Positions 1 to 11,594 of a stretch of DNA of 64,000 nt are shown here, one piece after another (position 1 is the stretch's first letter; each line of letters starts with the position of its first letter). Position numbers and translations under genes: made by a program. The DNA comes from Locusta migratoria (Eukaryota > Arthropoda > Insecta > Orthoptera > Acrididae), in the NCBI GenBank assembly GCA_026315105.1, contig CM048746.1, positions 565,763,940-565,827,939 of the forward strand, given 5' to 3'. Below the pieces are notes generated by a model. That model saw only the letters and a list, made by a program, of their open reading frames with translations, searched no databases and had not been told where the DNA came from.

Positions 1-71
1 TTACTCACCATTGATTTCCTGTTATATAAGCAGTGCACGCTGATGTAATAGGAAAAAGACGGAAATTAGAT

Positions 72-944
72 GAAAAATGCTCCTGCCGGAGCACAGAAAA
101 GGCGAATATGTTCTCTGTTCTCTGACACAAAACCAGCTGTCTTAATCCTCATTCCGATTTCCTAACCAAAAATTTTGGCATGACAACATATTCGCGCTTT
201 TTTCGGCTGAATGTGAGTAGGACAGAGACAGTGAAACAGGCAGAGAGAGCCATATATGATGGAACAGAGAAATTGTCAGTTCAGGAGAAAGGCATATGCA
301 TTAAAACAGCAGTGGGATGTCGGAAGTCAGGAACAGTGGCAACAACAAACTAAGATGCAGATAGTAGCAATTGGAGCAAAATAGAAAACAGTGCGAAATA
401 TTATAGCACCATAGCACGAAACAATTTGTCCAATTTTTCCCATCCCTAGTATCCGCGTGCTAAAGGTTTCCGGTCTACAGGTCAAACCACAGTCAAACCA
501 TCCCCATGGACATGTGTGTAAAGGAGACTATCATGACTGAAGACAATGAAAGCCGACTCTAAGTGAGAAAGAAAGGATACTGGCAACAGGATAAGAAGTG
601 AATGGGACAACGTCAGTGGGGCAGAGAGACGATGGAAGTGGCAGAAACAGACAGCGGTGAGGAATCGCGATGGAAAGGAATGAATACATTGAAAGTTTGC
701 CACATACAGAAAGCGGCAGTGGGAGAGACAGCAAACAAACGGACAGAGACATATATAGACACTGACAGTGAAACGACATTGCTGACTATGACGGCTTAAC
801 TGGGCAAAAGTATTATTTACAAAGTGCGCGAATATGTTCGCATGCCAAAATTTTTGGTGAGGAAGTCGGAATGAGGATTGAGGAAGCTGGTTTTGTGTCA
901 GAGAACATATTCGCCTTTACTGTGCTCCGGCAGGAGCATTTTTC
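72..944. mobile_element. Foldback/MITE-like element with ~125-bp terminal inverted repeats
   Basis: Positions 72-200 and 821-944 are inverted copies of each other. Both outer ends read gaaaaatgctcctgccggag, and both arms continue through an agaacatattcgcc block and an aaaattttggcatg block. The arms differ by scattered substitutions and by one extra 'tgttctc' repetition on the left. The ~620-bp centre is purine-rich (cagagacag-type repetition) and has no transposase-like frame. The structure is that of a non-autonomous foldback DNA element. I see no clear target-site duplication. The right end abuts the next inverted repeat at about 946. Confidence 0.75.
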
Positions 945-945
945 A

Positions 946-2195
946 GCTGGTTATTTTATAAGTGCACGATAGATCTATTTCGGCATCGTATTGCCATTGT
1001 CATATAATGAACAGAGTTGATATTGATCCAGTTACAATCGTGTCACGCTATGATGGTTTTATAATGCATAAGAATTTTACTTACATCAGGCTTTGATTTA
1101 ATGCACATAACGCATCTAGTGCGGTTGCTGTTGTTAGAAGGCGTCGAAATATCTGAGTTATTTGGACGTGTCCACTGTGATATTGTGAACGTTTTAGATA
1201 ATAATTTCGTTCACTGTTCTAATTTGCGTGTATGCTATTTAATTTGCCATCAGTTTGACTGTGCACCTGAGGTGATATATGTTTACAGATAACATACATG
1301 TTCTGTGGAAGAGTTTCAGAAGTTAGTATCTTAGCCATAATTTTTCTGTCGCCAGAATTACAGTGTTTATATTTTATCCGGCGTCCATTTTACGAGAAAA
1401 TGCTTTGCTTTAGATCTGTTTGATCACTGAGTATTTTATTTGTGTGCTTTTATGCGTGTATGTAGATTTCCATATCTTCCAAAATCCTCGTCGTAAAACG
1501 TTTGGGGATTATGTGCAGTGTTTCCATCGCTTCGTTAATATTGCCCGTTTTCTGATGTTCCGCACTTACTACATACAATATACTGCACATAATTTATAAA
1601 GGTTTTACGATGAGCATTTTGGAAGAAATGGAAATCTACATACACGCACACAAGCACCAAAATAAAATGCTCAACGATCAAACAGATCTAAAGCACAAGC
1701 ATTTTCTCGAAAACGTTATTATTCATCTGAAATTGGACGGCGGATAAAATATAAACATTGTAATTCCAGCGATATCAAAATTATAGATAAGATACTATCA
1801 CTGAAACTCTTCCATAGAACATCTCATCTGTCAACATATATCATCTTAGGTGCGCTGTCAAATTAAGTATCATATAAACAATAACGAAACCTCAGTCAAC
1901 AATTAAAACAGTGAATGAAATAATTATCTTAAAATGTTCACATTATCACAGTATACACGTCGAAATAACTCTGATATTTTGATGACTTCTAACGTTACCG
2001 ACTGCACCAGATGCGTTATGTGCATTACATCAGAGCATAATGTAAGTAAAATTTTTATGTACATTATAAAACCATCATAGCATAACATGATTGTAACTAG
2101 ATCAATATAGACTCTGTATATCATACTTCGCAGGTGTTTGACAATGGCAGTACCATGGAAAAATAGATCTATCACGCACTTCTAAAATAATAAAT
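946..2195. mobile_element. 1.25-kb near-perfect giant inverted repeat (foldback element)
   Basis: The left arm (about 950-1515) and right arm (about 1590-2192) are reverse complements almost to the centre. Examples are the taagtgcacgatagatctat block near 957-977 against its complement near 2160-2180, the atgcacataacgcatctagt block near 1100-1120 against about 2008-2025, and the innermost ttatgtgcagtg / ctgcacataat pair. Only about 70 bases remain as a loop. The arms are diverged by many substitutions and a few short indels, so the structure is not recent. No coding frame of interest is present. It fits a foldback/MITE with extreme TIR length. An inverted duplication of single-copy DNA is the alternative. 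Confidence 0.75.
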
Positions 2196-2834
2196 ATCAT
2201 TATTAAGCAGCTACTTGGATTTATTTTAATATGTATATAAATTGATGTGCATATATTTCACTCTGCAGGCAAAACTACACGTGACAACCAATGCAGACCA
2301 TTCAGTCTACGCGTGCGAAGCAGCGGGAACTAAGCTACTATAATATAACATGTAAATATTTTTCTTAAAGATACATCGGCTAATTTGTAGGAGAACGCTG
2401 GTTGAAGAAATAATAGGTCCTGGTGCAATCTTTTCATTATTTCGAGGAAAGAAAGGAAACAAGAGAAAAAACTGTAAAAAGATGCGAAATGAGCTCGGCC
2501 AAAACAGGCTAACTTCCGATAGTAACAGACGTCTCCACTGCTGCTTGTTTCTGCGCATGCGCAGTATCATCGGAAATTTAGAACTCCACTATCGACACAA
2601 TCTATAGATCACTGACGTCACAGACACACTCCTCGGTGTGGTTAGCGGCTGATTTACGCGGAGGCGCGAAAGGCGCACGTACTTCGAGAAATCGATTTTC
2701 ACCACCAAGTCGATCGTAACAGCCCAACTGATCGCGATGTTGACCTTCCTTCCTGCTTGGCAATAATTCATTCGAATAGAAGCACTGTTAACTCAAATCT
2801 TAACTCTGTGTGCCTTCCAGGAGAAAATAGTCAG
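2196..2834. other. Stretch without recognisable gene
   Basis: I see AT-rich sequence, then a more GC-balanced part around 2620-2760. No conserved frame, tRNA-like box or inverted repeat could be supported. Confidence 0.5.
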
Positions 2835-4951
2835 GGTGGTTGTTGTTGTTGTGGTCTTCAGTCCGGTGACTGGTTTGATGCAGCTCTCCACCCTACTCTA
2901 TCCTGAGCAAGCCTTTTCATCTCCTCATAAGAACGGCAACCCACAACCACTTGAATCTGCTTGCTACACGCGTCTCTTGGTCTCCCTCTGCGATTTTTAC
3001 CCCACACACTTCCCTCCAATGCTAAATTTACGATTCCTCGATGTCTAAGAATGTGTCCTACCAAGCGATCCCTTCTTTTAGTCAGGGTATGCCAAAAATT
3101 CCTTTTCTCGCCAATTCTGTTCAGTACCTCTTCATTAGTTATGCGATCTACCCACCTAATCTTCAGCATTCTTCTGTAGCACCACATTTCAAAAGCCTCT
3201 ATTCTCTTCCTGTCCGCACTACTTATCGTCCATGTTTCACTCCCGTACAAGGCAACACTCCACACAAATGCCTTCAGAAAAGACTTCCTTACACTTAAAT
3301 TAATATTCGATGTTAGCAAATTTCTCTTTTTCAAAAATGCTTTTCTTCCCATTGCCATTCTGCATTTTATATCCTCTGTACTGCGAACATCGCATGTTAT
3401 TCCTTCAGCATCGCCTGATTTTCTAAGACCGCATTCCATTATTTTTGTTTTGCTCTTGTTAATTTTCATTTTATATGCTCTCTTCAACACACTGTCCATT
3501 CCATTCAACTGCTCTTCCAGGTCCTTTGCTGTGTCTGACAGAATTGCAATGTCATCAGCAAAACGCAATGTTTTTATTTCTTCCCCCTGAACTTTAATCC
3601 CTATCCCTAATTTTTCCTTACTTTCCTTCACCGCCTGCTCGATGTACAAATTGAACAAGATCGGAGTAAGGCTACAACCCTGTCTTACTCCCTTCCCAAC
3701 TGATGCTTCCCTTTCATGCCCTTCGTGTCTAATGACTGCGGTCTGGATTTTGTACAAGTTGTAAATAACTCTCCTTTCCCTATATTTTACCCCTGCTGAC
3801 TTCAGAATTTGAACGAGTGTATTCCAGTCAACATTGTCAAATGCTTTCTCCAAATCTACAAAAGCTAAAAATGTAAGTTTGCCTTTCCTTAATCTATCTT
3901 CTAAGATAAGACGTAAAGTGGGTATTGCCTCCCGGGTTCCTACGTTCCTCCTGAATCCAAACTGATCTTCCCCGAGGTCAGCTTCTACCAGCTTTTCCAT
4001 TCTCCTGTAGATAATTCGTGTTAAAATTTTGCAACCATGACTTATCAAACTGATGGTTCTGTAATTATCACACCTGTCTGCACCTGATTTCTTTGGAATG
4101 GGGATTATTACATTTTTCTTACAGTCTGAGGGTATTTCGCCTGTCTCATACATCCTACACACCAATTCAAATAGTCTTGTCATGGCTGGCTCTCCCAGAG
4201 ACTTTAGTAGCTCTGAGGGTATGTCATCTACTCGTGGGGCCTTGTTCCGACCTAGGTCTTTCAAGGCTCTGTCAAATTCATGTCTCAGTATAGTATCTCC
4301 TATTTCATCTTGATCTTCTTCCTCTTCCCTTCCTAGAACATCGTCTCCAAGTTCATTTCTTTGTAGAGCTGCTCTATGTACTCTTTCCACCTTTCAGCTT
4401 TCCCTTCTTTCCTGAGAACTGGTTTCCCATCTGAGTTCCTGATATTCGTAGAGTTGCTTTTCTTGTCCCCAAATGTCTCTTTTATTTTCCTGTAGGCGGT
4501 ATCTACTTTTCCCCTTCTTATACATTCTTCTACAGATTTGCATTTGGCTTCTAGACACTCCTGCATAGCCATTTTGCACTTCCTGTCAATCTCATGTTTT
4601 AGTCGTCTGTACTCCATTTTGCCTGTTTCATTTACTGCTTTTTTATATTTTCTCCTTTCATCAATTAAATTTAGTATTTCCTGTGATATCCAAGGATTTT
4701 TTGTAGGTCTTGCCTTCCTACCTATTTTGTCCTCTGCTGCCTTCACTATTTCATCTCTCAATGCTACCCATTCCTCTTCTAATGTTTTATTTCCCCCTGT
4801 TTCTGTCGATTGTTGCCTAAATCTCCCTCTGAAATTCTCCAGAACTTCACTTTCCTTCCATTTATCTATGTCCCATCTCCTTATTTTCCTACCTTACTGC
4901 AGTTGTTTTCAGTTTCAGCCTACAGTTCATGACTAACAAGTTATAGTCAGT
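2835..4951 (-). pseudogene. RTE-clade LINE, 5'-truncated reverse transcriptase (copy A)
   Basis: On the minus strand this reads through the pre-RT linker, the RT fingers/palm and the C-terminal region typical of RTE-type elements. Visible motifs are NYRTISLISHGCKILTRI, GFRRNVGTREA, FVDLEKAFDNVDW, GVRQGCSLTPILFNLYIEQA, the catalytic box LRFADD and the C-terminal ALYGSETWT / GHILRHRG / GRPRD / RVGWRAASNQSP. The 3' end has a (CAA)n tail, seen as ttgttgttgttgttg at 2838-2852. Compared with the copies at 27.6 and 46.8 kb, it is frameshifted near 4350 (…YIEQLYK leaves frame) and has lost about 24 codons near 3390 (the region with VDEFCYLGSKI). It is cut off near 4951, just downstream of the endonuclease domain, so it is a dead 5'-truncated insertion. 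Confidence 0.9.
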
Positions 4952-6640
4952 ATAGCGAAATATTGTGTCTCTGATTGAAACCCCTTGTACAATTAAAATA
5001 TTAATAAAAGAGTTTAAATACAAACTCTGACGCTAAGTGATAACCGCCATGAGTACGTGTCCAGTCTTAATTCTGCAAATTCGCACACCGTTCTTCATTT
5101 GAGGCTAAACGACGAGCGGGCAGCGCGGCGCAAAGTGTGAGTGATGGCCCGCCTCCACAGACTTGCCTCCGCTTAGTCCTCATTAACGCGGCTCGGGCTG
5201 GCCGATGTTGCACTATGGCCTACAACGCCGCACTATTCCCTACTCACCATTCGCGCTCAATAGAGACAAATGGTGCCGTAAATCATGCGACTCCATCAAT
5301 AGCACAGAGCCAGACAAAGATTACACGTACAAGCTTCTGGGTTAACGAAAATGTGGGAAGGGCGGCAAAGTGGGTCGACAGCGTGAGCAGGTAGAGGCAA
5401 GAACGTAGGAGAGCACGAGTTGTAATAATATTGTAAAGAAAGGGAAGATTAGCGATTAACGTCCTGTCAACTTCTTGGTCATTGGAATGAAAATGAATTT
5501 TAATTATCACCACGAAAATATCACCCTCCATCCTTCCTTATGAATTGTAACGATGTAACAGTGTTATCGCTAAGAAAATAAATTTAATCTTCTTTCTTTT
5601 GTTACAGCTTTCTTATAAATTGATATCGCAAGATTTTTTTATGTGTTTTAAGGGATGGAACACATTTCATTTTTAGATGATTTCCGACAGAAAAATATAT
5701 TTTGCTTCACAAGTGTTTCGCATTTTCGGCAAGACACATAAGCGAATTATGGTCATTACAAAAGGAACCACCGTCTTCACAGCTTGTAAAGAGGTAGACA
5801 TCTTTTTTAGGTTTTTTCCGAATTGCTTATTGTTTCATGGTCTTTTATGTATGGATTGATTTCTGGAAACAGTTTTCAGGCTTATTCATCATCAATACGC
5901 TGTATTATAAGACAATCTATTCAATTCATAATTCATAATTAACGTTACACAAGTGACTCCGTTATTTAAACATTAAATTGACTTAGGCACAAGTTATGTT
6001 ATGGTGCAAGCACCTCACGTGAAGGCGACTCCCTGGGGATCCCGACATACAGGTTGGAAACACTGTTGTAATGATTACAAGAGCGTCGCAAAGTAATTCG
6101 TCGCATACGCTGACAGCAGTTACGTTCAAAACTCTGTCGTTCAGGTCATTGGTGACAGGTGGGAGGGAGAGAGACTATAACATTAATCGGTAAAGGGGGA
6201 GAAACTATCATTCCCGTGGACTTAATTTTCTGGTCATAAGCACAACACAGACATAAAATAAGAAACAACAAACACGTGCATTTTTTATTAAACACCTTTA
6301 ACTTAATACATATAATATTATTTAGAAGTGTTACGTTCAGTAATGAAGCAGTACTTACCAAAAAGAAAGACTCCTGTGTTCTCAGCATTCTCTAATTCTC
6401 TTTAAATATTTTTTTAGCATCTACAGGTTTGGAGTGAGATCACTGGTCATCAACCACTTTGCTCCAGGCACTTTACTGTCAGTAAGATTACTCCTGTCTT
6501 TTAAACATCCTTAACTTCATTATAGAAAAAAAAGAATAAAGGGAAAAAAAGACATTTTCACACAAATATTTGGTTCCGAACATACTGCGGTCACGAGCAT
6601 CTAATCTAAATAGCAGCGAAAACTGTTCTGGAGGGAGTTC
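4952..6640. other. Stretch without recognisable gene
   Basis: About 1.7 kb. A GC-richer island lies at about 5110-5400. The rest is AT-rich with short T and A runs. I found no family-like frame, tRNA box or convincing inverted repeat. The short open frames here look random. Confidence 0.5.
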
Positions 6641-7902
6641 TTGAAATACGAGGTTGGGAACTCAAATAGTGGTAACACTGCTGTGGAGACACTATACAAT
6701 GGAATCAACTATTGTCGCTGATCGCACACGTTGTTGACATACTTACCTTTCCTTCGAGCAAATGGATTCGCCCATCACCGGCGTGCGTACACTCGAAGGA
6801 AACATTCACTAGTGAACGAGCGGTCTAACGTAACAGTGTCACTATGTTTTCGAAACAGGAACAACTGAGCTGGATCAAGATTAAATGTGCCAGAGGTCGT
6901 ACAGCTCAACAGTGTTACCAACAAGGAAGTAAAATTACAGGAATACGCCCTTACACTGAAAAAGTGAAGCCTACCTCCGACATACTGCTAAGTTTTGGAG
7001 AAATGTTCGTAATGTAGAGCTAATGTTTTATGTCACTTAAAACAGGAAAAACATTTCCGAAGGTTTGCCGTGATGTACAACTTGTAAAAAGAGTGCAAAT
7101 TAGCCGTAAAATTAAGTTTTCAAATATATTATGATGAGTATTTATTGCTATTTATTCAAGAAAGTATATTGTTTGAAAGTACATACTTTGCAATGACTGT
7201 CAGTTTAATGCAATAATAGTAAGAGGATCGTCTTAACGCATAGTTTAAATGTAAAAATAGCATTCCAAAAAGTGACCAAGATGGCGGATAGGCTTCGACT
7301 GACGTATGTTCTCGGCTTAGATAATGCCATCTCCTTTTATTCTAACCTCCTTGATTACCAAAGTCTTCATGAGGCGTCAGAGCCTCAGTACGGTGAAAGT
7401 TATGGTGATCCTCGTGTTCGACTGTGATGGTGTTATCCTAACGCATAACGTTCCTCTACGGCAGACTGTACAAGCACAGTATTATTGTTCGTTTTTGGAG
7501 CATCAATTGTGATCAGCTTTGCGAAAGAAACGACAACACTTTCTGTGCAACCTACCTATGCACGGCAATTCGCGGGCTCATACCCCGTAAGCTGTGGCTG
7601 CTCTGTTCGGTCGATGGGACTGAGAAGTACCGTACCATTCACCAGACTCTCCGATCTTTGATTTGATACCAAAGATGAAGAAAGCACTTCCTGTCATTGG
7701 CTTCACAACTGTTCCAGAGATTCGACAGGCAGCAGACCGCTCGATTCGTACCATCAACAGAACAGGCTCTGCTAACGGTATACTGTGGCTTCCATATACC
7801 TGGTAACCAGTTCTACACAACGCTGCAGGAGCAAACATGTAACGTATTTGTATCGGTTGTGAATAAATAGTTGTCACTCTTTACGTTACAACCCTCGTAT
7901 TT

Positions 7903-7905
<3 letters not shown>
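6641..7905 (+). mobile_element. Degenerate mariner-type DNA transposon with TIRs
   Basis: The left end ttgaaatacgaggttgggaa (6641) and the right end, ending acaaccctcgtatttcaa at 7905, are inverted copies. An ATG at 6844 opens MFSKQEQLSWIKIKCARGRT, the kind of N-terminal helix-turn-helix start seen in insect mariner transposases. A transposase C-terminus is recognisable in another frame at about 7640-7800: a PKMKKAL segment, then FTTVPEIRQAADRSIRTINR and GSANGILWLPYTW. The middle (about 7020-7560) is unrecognisable, so the catalytic core is lost or replaced. The right TIR runs directly into an (AT)n tract. Tc1/mariner elements target TA dinucleotides, so this may be an insertion into, or growth of, a TA repeat. 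Confidence 0.7.

Positions 7906-7973
<68 letters not shown>
7903..7973. repeat. (AT)n microsatellite
   Basis: Uninterrupted alternating AT of about 68 bases, directly adjacent to the right terminus of the mariner element. Confidence 0.97.
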
Positions 7974-7976
<3 letters not shown>

Positions 7977-8244
7977 TACTAAATTTGCCCTACCACGAAC
8001 GCCAAGGAGACATGGACACTGATAAGACTATTCTAATGACGCAAAGTATTCAGGCACGTTATTGCACGTCCGCGCCAGTAATTGAGCAACGTCAGCAGGG
8101 CATTGGAAGGAGGAGGGCTGGTTCTGTCAGCGTCTCCAGGCAAGCAGTGTGAGCGCTCGCGGGCACTCGCGCTCGCCTTAGCTCCTTTCGCCACCCCTGC
8201 TATAAGCGATGTTGCTACTGCACCAACAGTCTTTCGGCACTCAC

Positions 8245-8402
8245 TTTCGTGTTCTGCTGACGCCGCTGCGGTGGAGTCGCCGTCTAGGCTGGGCAGCAGT
8301 ACCGCGCTGTAGACTTCCCGCCTGCCCCTTCCGTGGGCGAAGCCGTCTGGGGGCGGCAGGGGGCGGCCGCTGGAGTCCTTGGGGGGCTCGGGGGGCGAAG
8401 AG

Positions 8403-8436
<34 letters not shown>

Positions 8437-8463
8437 GACGGAGCCTCAAGATCTGCGGCCGTG
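8245..8463 (-). CDS. Candidate internal exon, array copy 1 (Ser/Pro-rich)
   Basis: On the minus strand a 219-bp block is bounded by a TG-rich tract ending ttgtag (acceptor) and by gtgagt (donor). Read with two bases completing an upstream codon, it is open for its whole length. It encodes a poly-Ser run from a CAG/AGC repeat, then SSPPEPPKDSSGRPLPPPDG, FAHGRGRREVYSAVLLPSLD and an acidic, Ala-rich end. Length 219 is a multiple of three and both flanking introns would be phase 1, so it can be skipped or duplicated without shifting frame. Three further copies follow at 15.9, 22.5 and 25.5 kb. The acceptor-side intron is shared with the other units. The donor-side intron is not, so this is the downstream edge of the duplicated array. 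I do not recognise the gene. An unspliced or captured exon remains possible. Confidence 0.55.
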
Positions 8464-8890
8464 CTACAACACAAGCACACATTAAGAATCTGTTGCATGA
8501 CCTTCGTTCCAAGGTCTTCTAAACACTGTCGATGAGTGGGCATATTTCATCAGCAACGCAGATTAGCAGATGTCGCCCAATTTGCACAAAGATGTTAACA
8601 ACCACGAATGAGCAGTGCCAATTCGACGATGTGTTTAAGACGGCCGATTCGTTCCAGTCACAACACCAGGTAGGAACTACACTGCTATAGTTGGCGTCAT
8701 GTAGGAAGGCGCTTCCGTGCATAGAAGCGGATTGAGGGACGCATCACTGGGTGTAGTAACACCAACCGCAGGGGTTCACAAATTGTGGTAGCGCTGTTTT
8801 TGTCAATAAAGTGTTTCTGTTGGCTGGTCAGTTGTGGGCGGATATGGGAATTAAAGGACTGAACAGCAAGGTTTTAAGTTGCAGACCTGT
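8464..8890 (-). repeat. Duplicated acceptor-side intron segment, unit 1
   Basis: The sequence upstream (minus sense) of exon copy 1 matches 16167-16390, 22748-22960 and 25697-25890. Shared blocks include cagcaacgcagatt, a cccaattt/cccaatct block, aagatgttaacaaccacgaa and gttccagtcaca. The substitution density is clearly higher than in the exon. Around 8760-8890 it continues to match 17250-17400, but the Tc1 remnant of unit 2 is absent. Confidence 0.7.
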
Positions 8891-9470
8891 AAAATTGTTG
8901 TGGGGCAAAAGAAACTGTAGCGAATCGACGCTTGGTTCTGAGAGTGGAAACTGGACTTGTATATTAAAAAATGTAACGTATTAAATACAAAGGAAGATCC
9001 TTTGGTGAACGAGAATAAGAAGAATCCACTGGAGTAGTAACGTCTGTGAAATATCTGGGAGTGTGCATACGGAAGGATTTGTGGTGGAACGACTAGATGG
9101 TGATGAAGTGATGAAGTCGGATGCCAAAATGATAATCACAAAGGAAGAATCCTCAAGAAGTTGTAGTCCGTCAATAAATGAAAGTAGAATACAGAATACC
9201 TGTTTGAGCAATAGCTGAATATTGCTCATCAGTGTAGAAAAGGTAGAGGGGATAGAGAAGCTCCAACTTCGTGCAGCATGCTTCGTTACAGGATCATTTA
9301 GTACGCGCAACAGCATCAAAGGTGATCGCTAAACTTCAGTGGCAGGCGCTACCGGAAGATTCGTTTGCACCACGGAAGGAGTTACTGCCAAAGTTCCGAG
9401 AGCGTACATTTCTCGAACAGTCAATCAATACAAGAGCTGTGTTCAAAACTTTCCGGTATATTCCAAATCT
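8891..9470 (+). pseudogene. CR1/Jockey-group LINE fragment (RT 3' part)
   Basis: Broken frames show SVKYLGVCIRKDLW near 9040, then an EYCSS-like remnant near 9220. These are followed by FVTGSFSTRNSIKGDR or, in another frame, ATASKVIAKLQWQAL (9310-9350). Such signatures occur in the C-terminal part of CR1/Jockey-group pol proteins. Several stops and frameshifts make it a fossil. A related copy lies at 17.4-18.2 kb in the same relative place next to the exon array, so the insertion probably predates the segmental duplication. Confidence 0.6.
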
Positions 9471-9574
9471 TGCGGCAATGGAGTGTTGCAGCGTAATGCA
9501 TTGGCATGCCTGTATACGTCTGTGTTGAATGTGTAAACGCTTGAGGTTTTATTATTGTATGTTAGTTACTGTTA

Positions 9575-11090
9575 TGTGCTGTACTGGAGTAGTAAAACAA
9601 CTTAAGTCACTAAACAAAAACAAATCTTCCGGACCAGATTGTATACCAACTAGATTCCTCTCAGAGTATGCTGATGCAATTGCTCCGTACTTAGCTATAA
9701 TTTACAACCGATCACTCAGCGAAAGATCTGTACCCAAAGACTGGAAAGTTGCCCAAGTTATTCCAATATTCAAGAAAGGCAATAGGAGTGATCCCCAAAA
9801 TTACAGGCCTATCTCACTGACGTCGATTTGCAGTAGGATTTTGGAACATATACATTGTTCGAATATTATGAACTACCTCGAAGAGAACGACCTATTAACC
9901 AATAGTCAACACCGATTCAGAAAGTATCGCTCTTGCGAAACACAGCTTGCCCTTTATTCACATGAAGTGTTTAGTGCCATCGACAAGGGATCTCAAATCG
10001 ATTCCATATTTCTGGATTTCCGGAAGGCTTTTGATACTGTACCCCACAAGCGGCTTCTAATGAAATTGCGTGCTTATGGAATATCTCCCCAATTGTGCGA
10101 TTGGATTCACGATTTCCTATCAGAAAGGACACAGTTCGTTGTAATTGACGGTAAGTTATCGAGTAAAACAGAAGTGATATCTGGCGTTCCACAGGGAAGC
10201 GTTATAGGTCCCCTACTCTTCCTCGTGTTTATAAACGATTTAGGAGACAATCTGAATAGCTCCCTTAGACTGTTCGCGGATGATGCTGTCGTTTATCGGT
10301 TAGTGAAGTGAACAGAGGATCAAAAGCAACTGCAAAGCGATTTAGACAAAATTTCTACTTGGTGCGAGAATTGGCAATTGACACTAAATAAAGAAAAGTG
10401 TGAAGTAATACACATGACCACTAAAATAAATCCACTGAACTTCAATTACGCGATAAATCAATCAAACCTTAAGGTCGTAAATTCTACCAAATACCTAGGA
10501 GTTACAATTACGAACAACTTTGACTGGAGAGAACACATAGAAAATATTGTGGGGAAGGCGAATCAAAGGTTACGTTTCATTGGGAGAACGCTTCGAAGAT
10601 GCACCAGCTCCAACAAAGAGACTGCCTACATAACACTTGTGCGTCCTCTCCTGGAGTACTGCTTCCCCTTGTGGGACCATCACCAGGTGGGACTGACGGA
10701 GGACATCGAGAAGGTTCAGAGAACGGCAGCTCGTTTTGTTTTATCGCATTATAGGGGGCAAAGCGTCACGGAAATGTAGTGCGATTTGAGGTGGAAATCA
10801 TTAAAATAACGACGTTATTTGTTGCGGCGAAATCTATTTGCAAAGTTTTAATCACCGACTTTTACTTCTGAAAGTGAAAATATTTTGCTAGCACCCACGT
10901 ACTTAGGGAGACATGACCATCCCAACAAAATAAGAGAAATCAGATCGAAAACGGAACGATTTAGGTGTTCTTTCTTCCCGCGCGCTATTAGAGAATGGAA
11001 CGGTAGAGAAAGGTTATGAAAGTGTTTAATGAACCCTCTGCCAGGCACTTAAATGTGATTTGCAGAGTATCTATGTAGATGTAGATGTAT
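9575..11090 (+). pseudogene. CR1/Jockey-group LINE, 5'-truncated reverse transcriptase
   Basis: A long frame covers most of the RT domain: KSSGPDCIP, VIPIFKKGNRSDPQNYRPIS, FLDFRKAFDTVPHKRLLMKL, SGVPQGSVIGPLLFLVFIND and the catalytic LRLFADDAVVY. A single in-frame TGA at 10309-10311 interrupts it, and the frame resumes immediately (TEDQKQLQSDLDKI…) through STKYLGVTI and RPLLEYCFPLWDHH to a TAG at 10777. A degraded C-terminus follows (FFPRAIREWN near 10990). The copy ends at about 11090 with a short ATGTAG repeat, the kind of microsatellite 3' end seen in CR1-type elements. No endonuclease domain is present, so it is 5'-truncated. Confidence 0.88.
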
Positions 11091-11188
11091 TGCCGGCATT
11101 GTTGCGATTATTCCGTTGCTGGACTTGTATCTCTCTGTAGGGATCGGTGTTTGATTCGAGTTCCCTGCCAGAGGGCGTGACTGTGCAA

Positions 11189-11224
11189 GTCGAGGGCGTC
11201 GAGGGCGTCGAGGGCGTCGAGGGA
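11189..11224. repeat. 9-bp minisatellite, four units
   Basis: Four tandem copies of gtcgagggc; the last ends in a instead of c. The unit length is a multiple of three, but I see no gene around it. Confidence 0.9.
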
Positions 11225-11391
11225 GTGTGGGTTGGACGATGGCCGTAGCGAGCAGTTCCGGCTTGGGAAACGTGGCCGCGAAGGGTGCTGTGACGAGGCG
11301 CCAGAGTTGTCGGCTGTCTGACTTGAATGTTGTTGACTACTGGTGCAATTAAACAGCCATCGGAATGTGTGTGCCAGGGGCACGCGAGTTC

Positions 11392-11594
11392 AAAAATGTT
11401 CAAATGTTTGTAAATCTATCGGACCAAACTGCGTGGTCATCAGTCCGTAGCTTACAAACTACTTAAACCTAGCTAAACTAACCTAAGGACAAACACACAC
11501 ACCCATGCCCCAGGGAGGACTCGAACCTCCACGGCGAGCAACCGCGCGGTCCGCAGCGAGACGCTTTAGACCGCTCGGCTACTCCTCCGCGGCA
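11392..11594 (-). mobile_element. tRNA-derived SINE with target-site duplication
   Basis: Minus-strand copy. The tRNA-like head at the right end includes a B-box complement (ggactcgaacctcc), followed by the conserved tail with ggtcatcagtccgt and tgttcaaatgtttgtaaa. The flanks carry the duplication cacgcgagttc at 11381-11391 and 11595-11605. Confidence 0.9.

Noticed and set aside
8241..8543. Poly-Gln open frame as the main coding frame of the exon array
   Set aside because: The same frame is broken by a TGA in copy 4, while the Ser/Pro frame is open in all four. Kept only as a possible secondary frame.
11071..11403. Minus-strand Thr/Pro/Ser-rich frame around the 9-bp minisatellite
   Set aside because: The open frame arises from the minisatellite and SINE edge. 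No gene context.
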